A DNA stretch of 64,000 bases from Rhodonellum psychrophilum GCM71 = DSM 17998 (GTDB lineage Bacteria > Bacteroidota > Bacteroidia > Cytophagales > Cyclobacteriaceae): contig NZ_KB906677.1 in the NCBI RefSeq assembly GCF_000381545.1, positions 76,638-140,637 on the forward strand, written 5' to 3'. Below the pieces are notes generated by a model. That model was given only the letters and a program-made list of their open reading frames with translations, was not told the origin of the DNA and did not search any database. Positions 18,349-28,221 of this stretch are shown here, one piece after another. Both the position numbers and the translations under genes were made by a program. Position 1 is the stretch's first letter, and every line of letters begins with the position of its first letter.

Positions 18349-18624
18349 GCCTTGCTATTCTATTTGGAACAAAAATAGGAATTTTAATTTTATGATGGGG
18401 AATTGTGTTGAAAGAAGTATGAAGTTGACGGCACTTTGGCATCAATCCAAGAAATCCTTTTTTGTAAAAATGCAAGGAAATGATGGAATTCGAAACGAAA
18501 TTCAAAATATTGAGATTTAGATCCATTCATTTATTTCATTTGAATTGAACAATACCTTATAGACATTCTTTATATTTTTTTAATTTGCAAGCTATTAAAA
18601 AAAACAAAAGTCAATCCTTCGCTG

Positions 18625-21054
18625 ATGCAAGCCAACTTTAAAAAAGATATCCTTCCCCATTTCATTGGGATTACTGTTTTTTACGCCATTGTTTTATTTT
18701 ATTTTTCCCCTGTCGTTTTTGATGGCAAGATCATTTTTCAAAACGATATCCTTCAATGGGAAGGCGCCGCGAAAGAAATCTTGGATACCAGGGCGCAGAC
18801 GGGTGAAGAAGCCCTTTGGACCAACCGTTTGTTTGGCGGCATGCCCGCTTACTTGGTGAGCTTTGAAATCCAGGGAGACATCACCAATTTCCTGACCAAA
18901 GTCCTCACCTTGGGTCTCCCCCATCCGATCAATTCCTTGTTTTTTGGCATGGTGGCGATGTATATCCTGCTACTCAGTTTCAAGATCCGACCGGAGTTTG
19001 CCATCGGCGGTGCCATTGCTTTTGCCTTCAACACCTTCCACCTGATCAGTTTGGATGCGGGGCACAATGCCAAGATTTGGGCCATCTGTTTGATTCCCTT
19101 GATATTGGCAGGAATTCATTTGGCTTTTAGTGGAAAAAAATTGCTGGGCCTTGCGCTGTTTACGTTGGGCTTGATGCTCCAACTCAAATTCAACCACCTT
19201 CAGATCACCTATTACACCATTTTGATCGTCGTGTTTTATGGAATTGGGCAACTCAGATTGGCTTACGTGAACAAAAAACTCCCTTCTTTTGCTAAGGTAA
19301 TCCCCATTTTAATGCTCGGGGCAGTGTTGGCTGTGGGGGCAAATTTGAGCCGATTTGTAGCTGTATTTGAATATGGAGCCTATTCCACAAGGGGCAAAGC
19401 CAACCTGACTGCGGCGGGAAGTTCCCAAGACGGTTTAGGGAAAGAATATGCATTCAATTGGTCCCAGGGAAAATTGGAAACCATGACGCTTTTGGTGCCT
19501 TTCTTTTATGGAGGGGGAAGCAGCGAGGCGCTGCCAAAGGATTCCGAGACAGAAAAAGCATTGCGGGCCAATGGTGTTGAGAATGCCCAAATCCAAGGAT
19601 TTATTCAAGGATCGCCAACCTACTGGGGCGATCAACCCGGGACAGGCGGCCCGATTTATGGAAGTGCCGTCATGGTTTTCCTGTTTGTGTTGGGCCTCAT
19701 CTATGCGCCAAAGACCTACCGGTTTGTCTTCCTTGGCATTGTGTTGCTATCTTTCTTTTTGGCATGGGGAAAAAACCTGGAATGGTTCAATTATGCCATT
19801 TTCGATTTCTTGCCCGGGTACAATAAATTCCGGGCAGTTTCCATGGCTTTGTGTATGGCGCTTTTTGCCATTCCTGTTTTGGGAGCGATGGGATTGGAGC
19901 ATTTTTTCAATGCCTCGAGAACCAATTCAACCCAGAAAAATCTGCTGATCGCTTTTGGCAGCACCGGAGGATTGTGTCTTTTGCTGTTCTTGGTGGCCGG
20001 CATGTTTGGATTCAGAGCCCCGGTGGATGCAAACCTTCCGGATTGGTTGATTTCTTCCATTCAGGAGGACCGAAAATCAATGTTCAAAACCAGCGCGATC
20101 AAGAGTTTCATTTTCATCTTGCTCTCAGCAGGACTGATTTTCGCAGTGCTGAAGGACAAAATCTCCTATACCATCGCAGGCTGGGGCATTGCGCTATTGC
20201 TGGTGGTGGACCTTTGGAGCATCAACAAGCGCTATTTAAACGAAGGATCCTTACAATACAGTCCGGCCGAGCAATTCTTCGCCAAAAGTCCCGCCGACGA
20301 AAAAATACTTCAGGATAAGGATTATTTTAGGGTTTTGAATCTGGAAAACCCCTTCAATGAAGCAAGAACCAGTTATTATTTCAACAGTGTCGGTGGCTAC
20401 CACGGAGCAAAGATGCGACGCTACCAAGAATTGATCGAAAATGTTTTGAGTCCCGAAATCAATGCATTCATCACAAAAGCCCAAGAAGGGAATTTTGATT
20501 ATGGTGGCCTGAATGCGCTCAACATGCTGAACACGAAATACATCATGGCCGGAAAAGCCGAGAATTCCGTGTTCCAAAATCCGGAAGCCAACGGACCGGC
20601 TTGGTTTCCCGCCACTATCCGAAGTATTCAAACCAACGATGAGGAAATCGGCTTGCTCAACACCATGAACACCAAAGCCGAGGCAACGGTCAATTCCCTT
20701 GAATTCGAAAACATCGTCGCCGGATCCGGTACCGTTCAACTCACCGATCGGGCAGCCAACAAGTTAAATTATACTGTCAATGCCCAGGAAGCTGGATTGG
20801 TTGTTTTCTCAGAGATCTATTACCCAAAAGGCTGGAAGGCCTTTGTCAATGGAGCGGAAACGGAAATCATCAGGACCAATTATTTGCTCAGAGGATTGGT
20901 GGTACCTGTGGGAGAATCTGTGGTGGAGATGCGTTTTGAGCCTTCGTCTTACTATTCATACAAAACCATCGTGGTCGCATTTCAATATCTGATCGTCCTG
21001 CTGTTGATAGCCGGTGTGGGTTTGCATTTCTATTCCAGAAAAAATGCCCACTAA
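18625..21054 (+). CDS. YfhO-like large membrane protein
   Basis: The 809-residue product has about a dozen membrane segments in the first two thirds, starting with HFIGITVFYAIVLFYFSP, and a large extracytoplasmic region (about 560-780) before a last membrane helix. This is the layout of the YfhO family, GT-C-like proteins linked in other bacteria to lipoteichoic acid or glycolipid glycosylation. Acidic DILQWEG soon after the first helix fits the loop where GT-C enzymes place their catalytic acid. It opens a run of five genes for envelope sugar work, 12 bases before the next gene. The substrate is unknown. Confidence 0.8.
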   Translation: MQANFKKDILPHFIGITVFYAIVLFYFSPVVFDGKIIFQNDILQWEGAAKEILDTRAQTGEEALWTNRLFGGMPAYLVSFEIQGDITNFLTKVLTLGLPHPINSLFFGMVAMYILLLSFKIRPEFAIGGAIAFAFNTFHLISLDAGHNAKIWAICLIPLILAGIHLAFSGKKLLGLALFTLGLMLQLKFNHLQITYYTILIVVFYGIGQLRLAYVNKKLPSFAKVIPILMLGAVLAVGANLSRFVAVFEYGAYSTRGKANLTAAGSSQDGLGKEYAFNWSQGKLETMTLLVPFFYGGGSSEALPKDSETEKALRANGVENAQIQGFIQGSPTYWGDQPGTGGPIYGSAVMVFLFVLGLIYAPKTYRFVFLGIVLLSFFLAWGKNLEWFNYAIFDFLPGYNKFRAVSMALCMALFAIPVLGAMGLEHFFNASRTNSTQKNLLIAFGSTGGLCLLLFLVAGMFGFRAPVDANLPDWLISSIQEDRKSMFKTSAIKSFIFILLSAGLIFAVLKDKISYTIAGWGIALLLVVDLWSINKRYLNEGSLQYSPAEQFFAKSPADEKILQDKDYFRVLNLENPFNEARTSYYFNSVGGYHGAKMRRYQELIENVLSPEINAFITKAQEGNFDYGGLNALNMLNTKYIMAGKAENSVFQNPEANGPAWFPATIRSIQTNDEEIGLLNTMNTKAEATVNSLEFENIVAGSGTVQLTDRAANKLNYTVNAQEAGLVVFSEIYYPKGWKAFVNGAETEIIRTNYLLRGLVVPVGESVVEMRFEPSSYYSYKTIVVAFQYLIVLLLIAGVGLHFYSRKNAH

Positions 21055-21066
21055 AGACACCAAGGC

Positions 21067-22113
21067 ATGAAGAAGCCCAAAATCCTTTTTGTCACGCCCT
21101 CTTTTCAGTCCTTCATCACCAATGACATTCAGATCCTCTCAGAGAATCATGAGGTGGTCGTGAACAGTTATTCCTGGCGAAACAAACGGCTGGCGCCGCT
21201 CTTTTTGGTACAGCAGTTTTTCTTTGTCCTACGGAATATACTTTCGATAAAGTTCATATTTATCTCTTTTGGGGGATATTGGTCCTTTTTCCCAACACTT
21301 CTGGGTAAGATTTTTGGGAAACCTGCTTTCATTGTCCTACACGGGACGGATTGTGCCTCCATACCAGAATTGAATTACGGGAGTCTGAGAATCCCAATCC
21401 TCAAATGGGTTTGCAAAAAATCCTATGAGTGGGCAACATGTCTCTTCCCGGTAAGTGCATCACTCGTAAAGACTGAAAACGATTATTTTGTCAAGGGCAA
21501 TAGGATTAAAAACGGGTTTCAGCACCACTTTCCGGAAATCAAAACGGAATACCACATTATCCCAAATGGTCTGGACATAGAATTTTGGCAGGCTGAAGAG
21601 AAGGTTCAAAGGGAAGAAAAATCATTTTTGACGGTAATGTCTGCGGATCAGTTTGTCTTGAAAGGTGGAGATTTGATCTGCGATATGGCAGGGAAATTCC
21701 CCGACTGCAGGTTTTATTTTGCCGGTTTGGATGCTCCCAAAAACCAATACGATTTACCGGAAAACATTTTTTTCCTGGGAAAATTGAAGCCTGCTCAACT
21801 CAAGTCACTGTACAGCAAAATCCGATTCTATTTCCAGCTGTCGGTGTTTGAAGGTTTTGGTTGCGCCCTGTGTGAAGCCATGCTTTGTGGCTGCATTCCC
21901 ATCGGAAGCAAGGTCAATATTCTCCCCGACATCATCGGTCAATCCGGATATCTGATTGAGCACCGTGATCCGGAATTGCTCCAAACATTGATGAATAAGG
22001 CCCTGATTTCCAAAGAAAATAACAGGCTTGAAAGGATCGCTCGGGAAAGGATTGTTTCGGATTACCCATTGGAAAACAGGAAAAAACAACTATTATCCTA
22101 TTTACCTCATTAA
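21067..22113 (+). CDS. Glycosyltransferase, GT4-like
   Basis: The 348-residue product is a GT-B fold transferase of the GT4 type. The N-terminal half shows FVTPSFQSF and a membrane-facing aromatic segment; the C-terminal half shows the nucleotide-sugar part: IIPNGLDIEFWQ, FYFAGLDAP, FFLGKLKPAQLKSLYSK, and the family E-x7-E-like element VFEGFGCALCEAMLCGCIPIG. It lies 12 bases after the YfhO-like gene and 20 before the methyltransferase start, so the three are probably co-transcribed. Donor and acceptor cannot be predicted. Confidence 0.88.
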   Translation: MKKPKILFVTPSFQSFITNDIQILSENHEVVVNSYSWRNKRLAPLFLVQQFFFVLRNILSIKFIFISFGGYWSFFPTLLGKIFGKPAFIVLHGTDCASIPELNYGSLRIPILKWVCKKSYEWATCLFPVSASLVKTENDYFVKGNRIKNGFQHHFPEIKTEYHIIPNGLDIEFWQAEEKVQREEKSFLTVMSADQFVLKGGDLICDMAGKFPDCRFYFAGLDAPKNQYDLPENIFFLGKLKPAQLKSLYSKIRFYFQLSVFEGFGCALCEAMLCGCIPIGSKVNILPDIIGQSGYLIEHRDPELLQTLMNKALISKENNRLERIARERIVSDYPLENRKKQLLSYLPH

Positions 22114-22133
22114 CTTTGCCTCAAATCCACGCT

Positions 22134-22976
22134 ATGAAAAGTTTAGTATCTCAATTCACCCGAAGTCTTTACGTCATTCCAGGCGGATACTTTTTGGTGA
22201 TGTTCATTCGGGGCCTTTTTAAAGACAAACAATTGACACCCAAATGGAGAACCATCCAATTTAGGGGGATTAAAATGAAGCTGGATCTCTCCAAACAAAT
22301 GGGTTCGGCCATCTATTGGAGAGGGGCACACGATTGGGCGCCTGTTTTTGCAATGGAAAATTTGGTAAACAAAGGGCAAACCCTTGTGGACATCGGGGCA
22401 AATCAAGGGGAATACACCCTTTGGGCTGCGAGGAAAACTGGGGCATCCGGAAAGGTATTTGCCTTTGAGCCACTATCCACTTTATTTGGCCAGCTGGAAG
22501 AAAATGTTCGCATCAATGAAGGTTTCGGAGACTTCGTATTCCCAATTCGGATGGGACTTTCCGATCAGCCGGGCCGGTTGAAACTCTATTCCAATGACCC
22601 ATACAACGAAGGCGTAAACACGCTTTTCCCGGGGCCTGGGAAAACAGCTTTCCTGGAAGAAATCAGCTTGAGCACCTTAGATGCGGAGGTGGAGAAGTTG
22701 AACATTCAGCAGGTGGATTTCATCAAAATTGATGTGGAAGGAGCTGAACTGATGGTCTTGAAAGGTGCCGTAGAAACCCTCAAACGCTTCAGGCCCATCC
22801 TGTTTTTGGAATTGAACGAAACTGCCTGCCAAGCCGCTGGGTACAGCAGTTCCGATATCTTTGCACTTTTGGAAAAGTTAGGTTATCGATTCGAATTGAT
22901 AGGATTGAGAGGGAAAACGAGTCCTTTGGACAAAACCAAGCTTCCTGAGTTTTGCAACATCATCGCAAAAGCCTAA
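22134..22976 (+). CDS. FkbM-family methyltransferase
   Basis: The 280-residue product (ATG at 22134; a TTG 18 bases upstream is the longer option) has the SAM-binding motif LVDIGANQGEYTLWAAR, an acidic loop FAFEPLS, and the FkbM element FIKIDVEGAELMVLKGA. The N-terminal 40 residues contain one hydrophobic stretch (VIPGGYFLVMFIRGLF), which may attach it to the membrane. FkbM-type enzymes O-methylate sugars or polyketides; in this run of genes a surface sugar is the likely target. Confidence 0.9.
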   Translation: MKSLVSQFTRSLYVIPGGYFLVMFIRGLFKDKQLTPKWRTIQFRGIKMKLDLSKQMGSAIYWRGAHDWAPVFAMENLVNKGQTLVDIGANQGEYTLWAARKTGASGKVFAFEPLSTLFGQLEENVRINEGFGDFVFPIRMGLSDQPGRLKLYSNDPYNEGVNTLFPGPGKTAFLEEISLSTLDAEVEKLNIQQVDFIKIDVEGAELMVLKGAVETLKRFRPILFLELNETACQAAGYSSSDIFALLEKLGYRFELIGLRGKTSPLDKTKLPEFCNIIAKA

Positions 22977-23043
22977 GGGAAAAGATAAAGTACCGATACC
23001 CGTTGGGAAATTGTTATTCCCCAAGAAACCGTTTTTGATTTCC

Positions 23044-24531
23044 ATGAAAAAATTAGCCAAGCAAAGTCTCCTGACCACCATCTCCTCCTATCTGGGGGTT
23101 TTGATCGGGTATTTCAATGTGCTCTGGCTGATGCCCTATGCCATGGATCCGGAGCAGATTGGGATATTCCGGACCATCCAGGACATGGCTTTGCTTTTTG
23201 TCCCCTTTGCCCAACTGGGATTGGGAAATGGCATCACACGTTTTTATCCCAAAGTCAAATCCGAACAATTTTCCTTTTTCACCCTAAGCCTCCTGCTGAC
23301 GCTTTTTGGATTTATCCTGGTGGCCATTTTGTTTTTTGTATTTAAGGAAACCATCATTTCAGCCTTTGCCGTCAATTCGCCTGAGGTGGTCGATTTCTTC
23401 GGCGTGGTGCTTTTCATCACCCTTTTTTCTGTCCTGAACACGATTTTGGATTCCTTTTGCCGCTCATTTATCAAAGTGGCAGTGCCTGCATTTTTTAGGG
23501 AGGTGATCCTGCGCTTGTTGGTTTCAATACTGGTAGGCACTTATTTTCTTCGATTTATCACATTTGATCACATGATGTGGGGATTGGCTTTGGTCTATTT
23601 TATCTCCTTGATGGGGATGATCCTTTATATGGTAAGAATCAAGGTTTTCAAATTGAAATTCAAATTCAAATCCTTTCCCGCAGGCTTCAAAACGGAATTT
23701 ATCAAATACAGCTTGATCACCTTATTGGGTACCACAGGCGCCATCCTGATCATGAAAATCGATAGTCTGATGGTTTCTTCCATGATTGGATTGGATGCCA
23801 ATGCCATTTATACCATCGCGTTTTCGGTTGCTGTAGTCATCGAGATGCCCAGAAGGGCTATTTCCCAAGTGGTCATGCCGCTTGTTTCGGAGTACTTCGA
23901 AAAAATGGAATTGGACAAAGTCGGGAAACTCTACAAAGATGTCGCGGTGCACCAACTTTTGCTCTGTACGCTGATCTTCCTGGGCGTCTGGGCAAACATT
24001 GACAACCTTTACCATTTTATCCCGAACAATGAATTGTACCGAACCGGTAAATGGGTGGTCTTGTGGATAGGCCTCGGAAAACTCTCTGATGTCCTTTTTT
24101 CCATCAATGGAGAAATCATCGTTTTTTCAAGATATTACCTCTTCAACATCACCGCGACGCTTCTGATGAGTATTGCCGTGATTGTTTTGAACCTGTTTTT
24201 GATTCCGATTTTCGGGATTGAAGGCGCAGCCGTGGCCTCATTTCTGGCCATGTTTTTCTACAACTTGATCAAATTTTTTTATATCAAATGGAGATTGGGC
24301 TTTCAGCCTTTTTCATTGGATATCCTAAAGATTGTGATTTTAGGCATTCTCATTTTCTTTGTTCAGGATTGGTTGCTAAAGGAAATGGAGCCCGGTGTAG
24401 GGGATTTGGCCTTGCGGTCGGTATTGATTGTTTTGCTGTATTTGGGAGGAACCTTTGTGTTCAATATTGCTGAGGAGACGAGAGCATCCTTTCTCACCTT
24501 CCTGAAAAAAATAAAAAGATCCGAGTCTTAG
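23044..24531 (+). CDS. Polysaccharide flippase (MOP/Wzx-like)
   Basis: The 495-residue product has 12-14 hydrophobic helices with few charges between them and matches the MOP (MATE/Wzx) superfamily of lipid-linked oligosaccharide flippases. The first helix includes TISSYLGVLIGYFNVLWLMP; a second repeat unit begins near IKYSLITLLGTTGAILIMKIDSLMVS. The start at 23044 (MKKLAKQS) is preferred; a TTG 33 bases upstream adds a short extension. It follows the methyltransferase after 67 bases and should move the finished repeat unit across the inner membrane. Confidence 0.88.
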   Translation: MKKLAKQSLLTTISSYLGVLIGYFNVLWLMPYAMDPEQIGIFRTIQDMALLFVPFAQLGLGNGITRFYPKVKSEQFSFFTLSLLLTLFGFILVAILFFVFKETIISAFAVNSPEVVDFFGVVLFITLFSVLNTILDSFCRSFIKVAVPAFFREVILRLLVSILVGTYFLRFITFDHMMWGLALVYFISLMGMILYMVRIKVFKLKFKFKSFPAGFKTEFIKYSLITLLGTTGAILIMKIDSLMVSSMIGLDANAIYTIAFSVAVVIEMPRRAISQVVMPLVSEYFEKMELDKVGKLYKDVAVHQLLLCTLIFLGVWANIDNLYHFIPNNELYRTGKWVVLWIGLGKLSDVLFSINGEIIVFSRYYLFNITATLLMSIAVIVLNLFLIPIFGIEGAAVASFLAMFFYNLIKFFYIKWRLGFQPFSLDILKIVILGILIFFVQDWLLKEMEPGVGDLALRSVLIVLLYLGGTFVFNIAEETRASFLTFLKKIKRSES

Positions 24532-25205
24532 AGTGTTGCAAACCTCCGTACTGACAAGATTTGAGCTGCCTGAAAATCGCAAACTTCCACTGTTATCCTA
24601 ACTTTTGAGGGCTAGGTCCACATTTACCGAAGTAGAAATGGATGAGGCCTGTTTTTGAAAAGGGCTTCACTCGGTGTAATAATAATTTGTGAAGTTTGAA
24701 CAAGTCGGCGACCCGGACCTTTTGCCAAAGATAAGGAATCATCGAGGAAAAGTAAAGTATTTTTAAAATCCTTTCGGGGATTGCTCATTGAATTTTCCGT
24801 GGTATTTTGGGGTAAAATAGGCTATCTCATTCAATTGAGGCACTTTCAGTAACTTACCAACCTTTAAAAAACTTACGATTTATCATATAAAAGCAAAAGG
24901 AAATTGACTAACCACCCCACCGTAATTTCGAAATTTTAGAGATCAACTTTCATCGCACGCGGTAAAGTGTTGTGGCTAAATCCATTACCCATTCGGTGAT
25001 TGAAAAACCCATTTTTGCAAAAATCAAAAAAAGGAAATCAGTCGTTCGGCCATCAAAAATGCGACTCTTTTCCAACTCCAATTTGAAAAAAGAGAAATAC
25101 TCCATATAAAACATTCCTTATCCCAAATTTTATTGAAAACCAATACCTTTGCAGGAGTTTGAAATAATACAAAATTTTGATTTCCAATCCATCCAAGGTT
25201 TCCCC
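24532..25205. other. 674-bp gap inside the polysaccharide cluster
   Basis: No frame here looks coding on either strand, and no copy of the 174-bp repeat was found. The gap separates the flippase from the GT2 gene, which is large for a cluster whose other gaps are 12-70 bases. It could be a decayed gene, but I see no recognisable protein piece. Confidence 0.4.
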
Positions 25206-25976
25206 ATGAACGCAGCCAAAGTCAGTATCATCATGCCCTGCTACAACCAGGCAGCCTATTTGGAAGAGGCCGTTCATTCTGTTTTGGAAAGCCAATATGA
25301 ACACTTAGAAATCATCATCGTCGATGATGGATCCAAGGATGCTTCTTTTAAAATCGCACAGGAGTTGGGCGAAAAATCCCCGGATAAAATCAAGGCCATT
25401 ACCCAAAAAAACCAAGGTCCTGCCCAAGCCCGAAATGCAGGTATCCATGTTGCCAGCGGCAAATACATCCTTCCTTTGGATGGGGATGACAAAATCAATC
25501 GAGACTATATCACTGAGGCCGTCAAAATTTTAGAATCCGATCCCAATGTCAAAGTCGTATATTGCGAAGCGGAGAAATTCGGTGAAAAAACAGGGCCCTG
25601 GAAATTAAAACCATTTTCCTTGCGTGCATTGGCATTGGACAATATGGTTTTTGTGTCCGCGATGTACCGCAAAAGCGATTGGGAAAAATGCGGCGGTTAT
25701 GACAAGAGGATGACTTGGGGTTGGGAGGACTGGGAATTCTGGATGAACATGCTCAAAACTGGGGGTGAAGTCGTGAAACTTCCCATCACCGGGTTTTATT
25801 ACAGAATCAGGAAAGGCTCGAGGAGAAAAACCACCAACAAGGAAGCAAAACAGAAAACCATTGACCTGATCAATGACAAACACGCCGACTTCCTGAAAGC
25901 GCATCTTGGTGGGCCTTTGCGGAATCCAAGGTCTTGGTCCAAAGAAATCAATCGCGTCTATAATTTATTCAAGTAG
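25206..25976 (+). CDS. Glycosyltransferase family 2
   Basis: The 256-residue product has the GT-A fold of GT2: VSIIMPCYNQAAYLEEAV at the start, IIIVDDGSKDAS (nucleotide-binding Asp pair), GPAQARNAGI, the metal-binding PLDGDDKI (DxD-like), and GWEDWEFWMNMLKTGG near the acceptor site. The start at 25206 is an ATG; a TTG 57 bases upstream gives an unlikely extension. It lies on the same strand as the upstream cluster but after a 674-bp gap, so it has its own promoter. Confidence 0.9.
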   Translation: MNAAKVSIIMPCYNQAAYLEEAVHSVLESQYEHLEIIIVDDGSKDASFKIAQELGEKSPDKIKAITQKNQGPAQARNAGIHVASGKYILPLDGDDKINRDYITEAVKILESDPNVKVVYCEAEKFGEKTGPWKLKPFSLRALALDNMVFVSAMYRKSDWEKCGGYDKRMTWGWEDWEFWMNMLKTGGEVVKLPITGFYYRIRKGSRRKTTNKEAKQKTIDLINDKHADFLKAHLGGPLRNPRSWSKEINRVYNLFK

Positions 25977-26026
25977 TATCTGTCTGCTGAAACGATATCA
26001 AGATTCAAGCCTGCAATCCATTTTTT

Positions 26027-27358
26027 CTAATTCACTTCAAGAACACCCAAAGCGTATTTCAAAATGATTTCCTGAAAATAGAGGGTAAAAAGCGATTGGG
26101 CATAATCGGATTGGCCAGTCACCAATTGTTGGTTGGCTTGGGACAGGTCCACAAAATTGCTGACGCCCAAGCGGAATCTTTCCGAAATGGCCACTTGTGC
26201 TTCCTCAGCTGCAGTCAATTGCAATTTGGTCGCCTCTTCCCTTTTTATGGATGCTTTGTAATTTTCATAGGCAAGTTTCACTTCTTGGGAAATCCTTCTT
26301 TCCAAAGCTGATTTTTCCAATTGCTGGTTTTGGTACTCAACTTTACTTCTGGTCACTGAGAGTCTGTTTTCGAAATTATTGAAAATGGGAATGGTCAAGG
26401 ATAGTCCAAGGGTGCGTTGCGGATAGATTTGGAACAATTGTTCGTTTATCCTTCTATCGTCAAAGGAGGTATAGAAGGTGTTGTAGTTGAAAAATGCGTT
26501 GATCTGAGGATAATAGACAGACCTTGCGACCGTCAGCATTTTTTTATTTCCAGCCTCCAAAAGTTGCTGCTGTTTGAAATCCTTTCGCTGACCGATTGAT
26601 AAATCGTACAATTCCTCCAAGGGCATGGACAAGTATTCACTTCTACTCGGAGTCAAGGATATTCCCTCTAATTTTGGAATGGTATTGGAATCCAGCTGAA
26701 GCGTTTCAGCCAAGATCCAAGCATCTGTTTCCCATTGGATTTTGGCATTCAAGGCAACTGTTTCCAGTCTTGCCACCTCGGATTGCTGGTTGTATTGGTC
26801 GGAAAGTGTCCGCAACCCAGCCTCCACAAACCCATCTATCTGTTCCAACAGTTTCTTTTGGTTCGCCAAATTCTCCTGCGCTATCCGATACAACTCCTCA
26901 TCCAACAGCACTTGAAGATATTGCTGGGAAACAGTGAACATCATTTCCTGTGCAGCTCTTTCCATCTCATTTTCACCAGCTTCCTTGAAAAAGCTTGTGG
27001 CCCTTGTCATGTTGATCCTTCTTCCTCCATTAAAAACCGGCATGGTCATATTCACGGAAGATGAAATACTGTTATTGGTAAGGTTGGTGACGATTAACTG
27101 GTCTTCAACCTGCTGATACTGTTGGCCACTTTGGCGAAAAAAGCTGTTGCTTGCGTTCAGACGGGGAAGGTGACCCATACGGGCAGCTTGATTCTCTATT
27201 TTGAGCACTTCCTGTTGGTTGTTCAAAGTCCGGAAGTTGAGATTTTGTCTTAGACCGATTTCAACTGCTTCTTGGAAGGTAAGCCTTAGGGTATCCTGAG
27301 CCTTTATTTTCCCGACAAACAAACCGAAAATCAAATAAGTAAAGAGTATCTTTTTCAT
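26027..27358 (-). CDS. TolC-family outer membrane efflux protein
   Basis: The 443-residue product has a signal peptide ending near GKIKAQ and the two OEP repeats of the TolC family, with long heptad-rich helices (around 65-200 and 270-430). LTFQEAVEIGLRQNLNFR at the start and LRFRLGVSNFVDLSQANQQL-type sequence near the end are typical. It would form the outer-membrane trimer channel of a tripartite exporter. Its ATG lies one base past the stop of the ABC ATPase gene, so the two are translationally linked. An upstream frame extension (27391) overlaps the ATPase gene and is unlikely. Confidence 0.92.
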   Translation of the reverse strand: MKKILFTYLIFGLFVGKIKAQDTLRLTFQEAVEIGLRQNLNFRTLNNQQEVLKIENQAARMGHLPRLNASNSFFRQSGQQYQQVEDQLIVTNLTNNSISSSVNMTMPVFNGGRRINMTRATSFFKEAGENEMERAAQEMMFTVSQQYLQVLLDEELYRIAQENLANQKKLLEQIDGFVEAGLRTLSDQYNQQSEVARLETVALNAKIQWETDAWILAETLQLDSNTIPKLEGISLTPSRSEYLSMPLEELYDLSIGQRKDFKQQQLLEAGNKKMLTVARSVYYPQINAFFNYNTFYTSFDDRRINEQLFQIYPQRTLGLSLTIPIFNNFENRLSVTRSKVEYQNQQLEKSALERRISQEVKLAYENYKASIKREEATKLQLTAAEEAQVAISERFRLGVSNFVDLSQANQQLVTGQSDYAQSLFTLYFQEIILKYALGVLEVN

Positions 27359-27359
27359 A

Positions 27360-28034
27360 TTAAAGGGCAATGTCTTTGTCGATTCTTCCATCGAGCATCT
27401 CTATCAATCGGGTGCCAAAATCGGCGTTTTCCCTTGAATGTGTGGCTTGGATAATTGTGGTCCCTTCCTTGTTCAATTCCTTGAAAACCTCCATGATTTC
27501 CTTTGCCTGAGCGGAGTGCAGGTTTCCCGTAGGTTCATCCGCCAACAAGATGCGCGGCTTGCCTGCGATTGCTCGGGCAATGCCTACCAGTTGCTGTTGT
27601 CCTCCAGAAAGTTGTTCGGGAAACAGATCCTTTTTTGCCACCATTTTGAATCTGTCCAACAAATCCGCAATGATGCTTTTTCTTTCGGAGGCAGAAACCC
27701 CTCTGTAGAGCAATGGCGTTTCGATATTCTCATAGACCGTCAAGTCGTCGATGAGATGATAGGCCTGAAAAATATACCCAAATTCAGATTTGTGTAGGGC
27801 CGATCGTTGCTTGTCTTTCATGTTTTGTATGGATTTTCCATCAATGCTGTATTGACCCTCAAAATCATCATCCAAAAGTCCGATAATATTCAGAAGCGTT
27901 GATTTCCCTACTCCCGAAGGGCCCATCAAAGTCAGGAATTCACCTTGCCCGACACTAAGGTTGATTCCCTTTAAAATAAACACCCGCTGAAAACGCGAGT
28001 CGATGAATTTATCAATATTGCCCAATGAAATCAT
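27360..28034 (-). CDS. MacB/LolD-type ABC ATPase with altered D-loop
   Basis: The 224-residue ATPase belongs to the MacB/LolD/FtsE group. It has Walker A GPSGVGKST (38-46), Q-loop FGYIFQAYHL, signature LSGGQQQ (142-148), Walker B ILLADEP (162-168) and switch His199. Two places differ from the usual pattern: the signature is followed by LVGIARA where the family has RVAIARA, and the D-loop reads NLHS where the family has NLDS. The second ATPase in this window keeps both. It has no permease next to it; it is coupled to the TolC gene and must serve permeases coded elsewhere, such as those at 29-55 kb. Confidence 0.92.
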   Translation of the reverse strand: MISLGNIDKFIDSRFQRVFILKGINLSVGQGEFLTLMGPSGVGKSTLLNIIGLLDDDFEGQYSIDGKSIQNMKDKQRSALHKSEFGYIFQAYHLIDDLTVYENIETPLLYRGVSASERKSIIADLLDRFKMVAKKDLFPEQLSGGQQQLVGIARAIAGKPRILLADEPTGNLHSAQAKEIMEVFKELNKEGTTIIQATHSRENADFGTRLIEMLDGRIDKDIAL

Positions 28035-28128
28035 AAGAAAGGGTTTGATGAAAGGTGTTCGATGGAAGCAGTGCCCATGTGCGGCATCCCTCTTCCGTCC
28101 TAAAACCTATTCCCAATCCTGTGCCATA

Positions 28129-28165
28129 AAAAATACCCTGAATTATTCGATTCAGGGTATTTTTG
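28129..28165 (-). terminator. Intrinsic terminator after the SDR gene
   Basis: AAATACCCTGAAT (28131-28143) pairs with ATTCAGGGTATTT (28150-28162) around six bases. A-rich sequence on the left gives a T-run on the minus strand. It separates the SDR from the ATPase-TolC pair, so that pair must start its own transcript in the 95 bases before 28034 or rely on read-through. Confidence 0.85.
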
Positions 28166-28185
28166 GGGAAATCACAACTATTTTA

Positions 28186-28215
28186 TTCGAACAATTTTGT
28201 TCGCTGGCGGACGAA
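28186..28215. repeat. REP-like palindrome, copy 1
   Basis: CGAACAA TT TTGTTCG is a perfect inverted repeat, followed by CTGGCGGACGAA. Its reverse complement contains CGTCCGCCAGCGAACAAAAT, which closely matches GTCCGCCAGCGACCAAAAT at 57904-57922. It lies 7 bases downstream of the SDR stop codon. Confidence 0.5.
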
Positions 28216-28221
28216 TGTGCC

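Noticed and set aside
18349-18624. SRP RNA gene beside ffh
   Set aside because: The characteristic GNRA-capped helix 8 sequence was not found in this spacer.
28035-28130. Sigma-54 promoter before the ATPase-TolC pair
   Set aside because: The minus strand has a perfect TGGCAC, but the following TTG is one base too close and GC is lacking.
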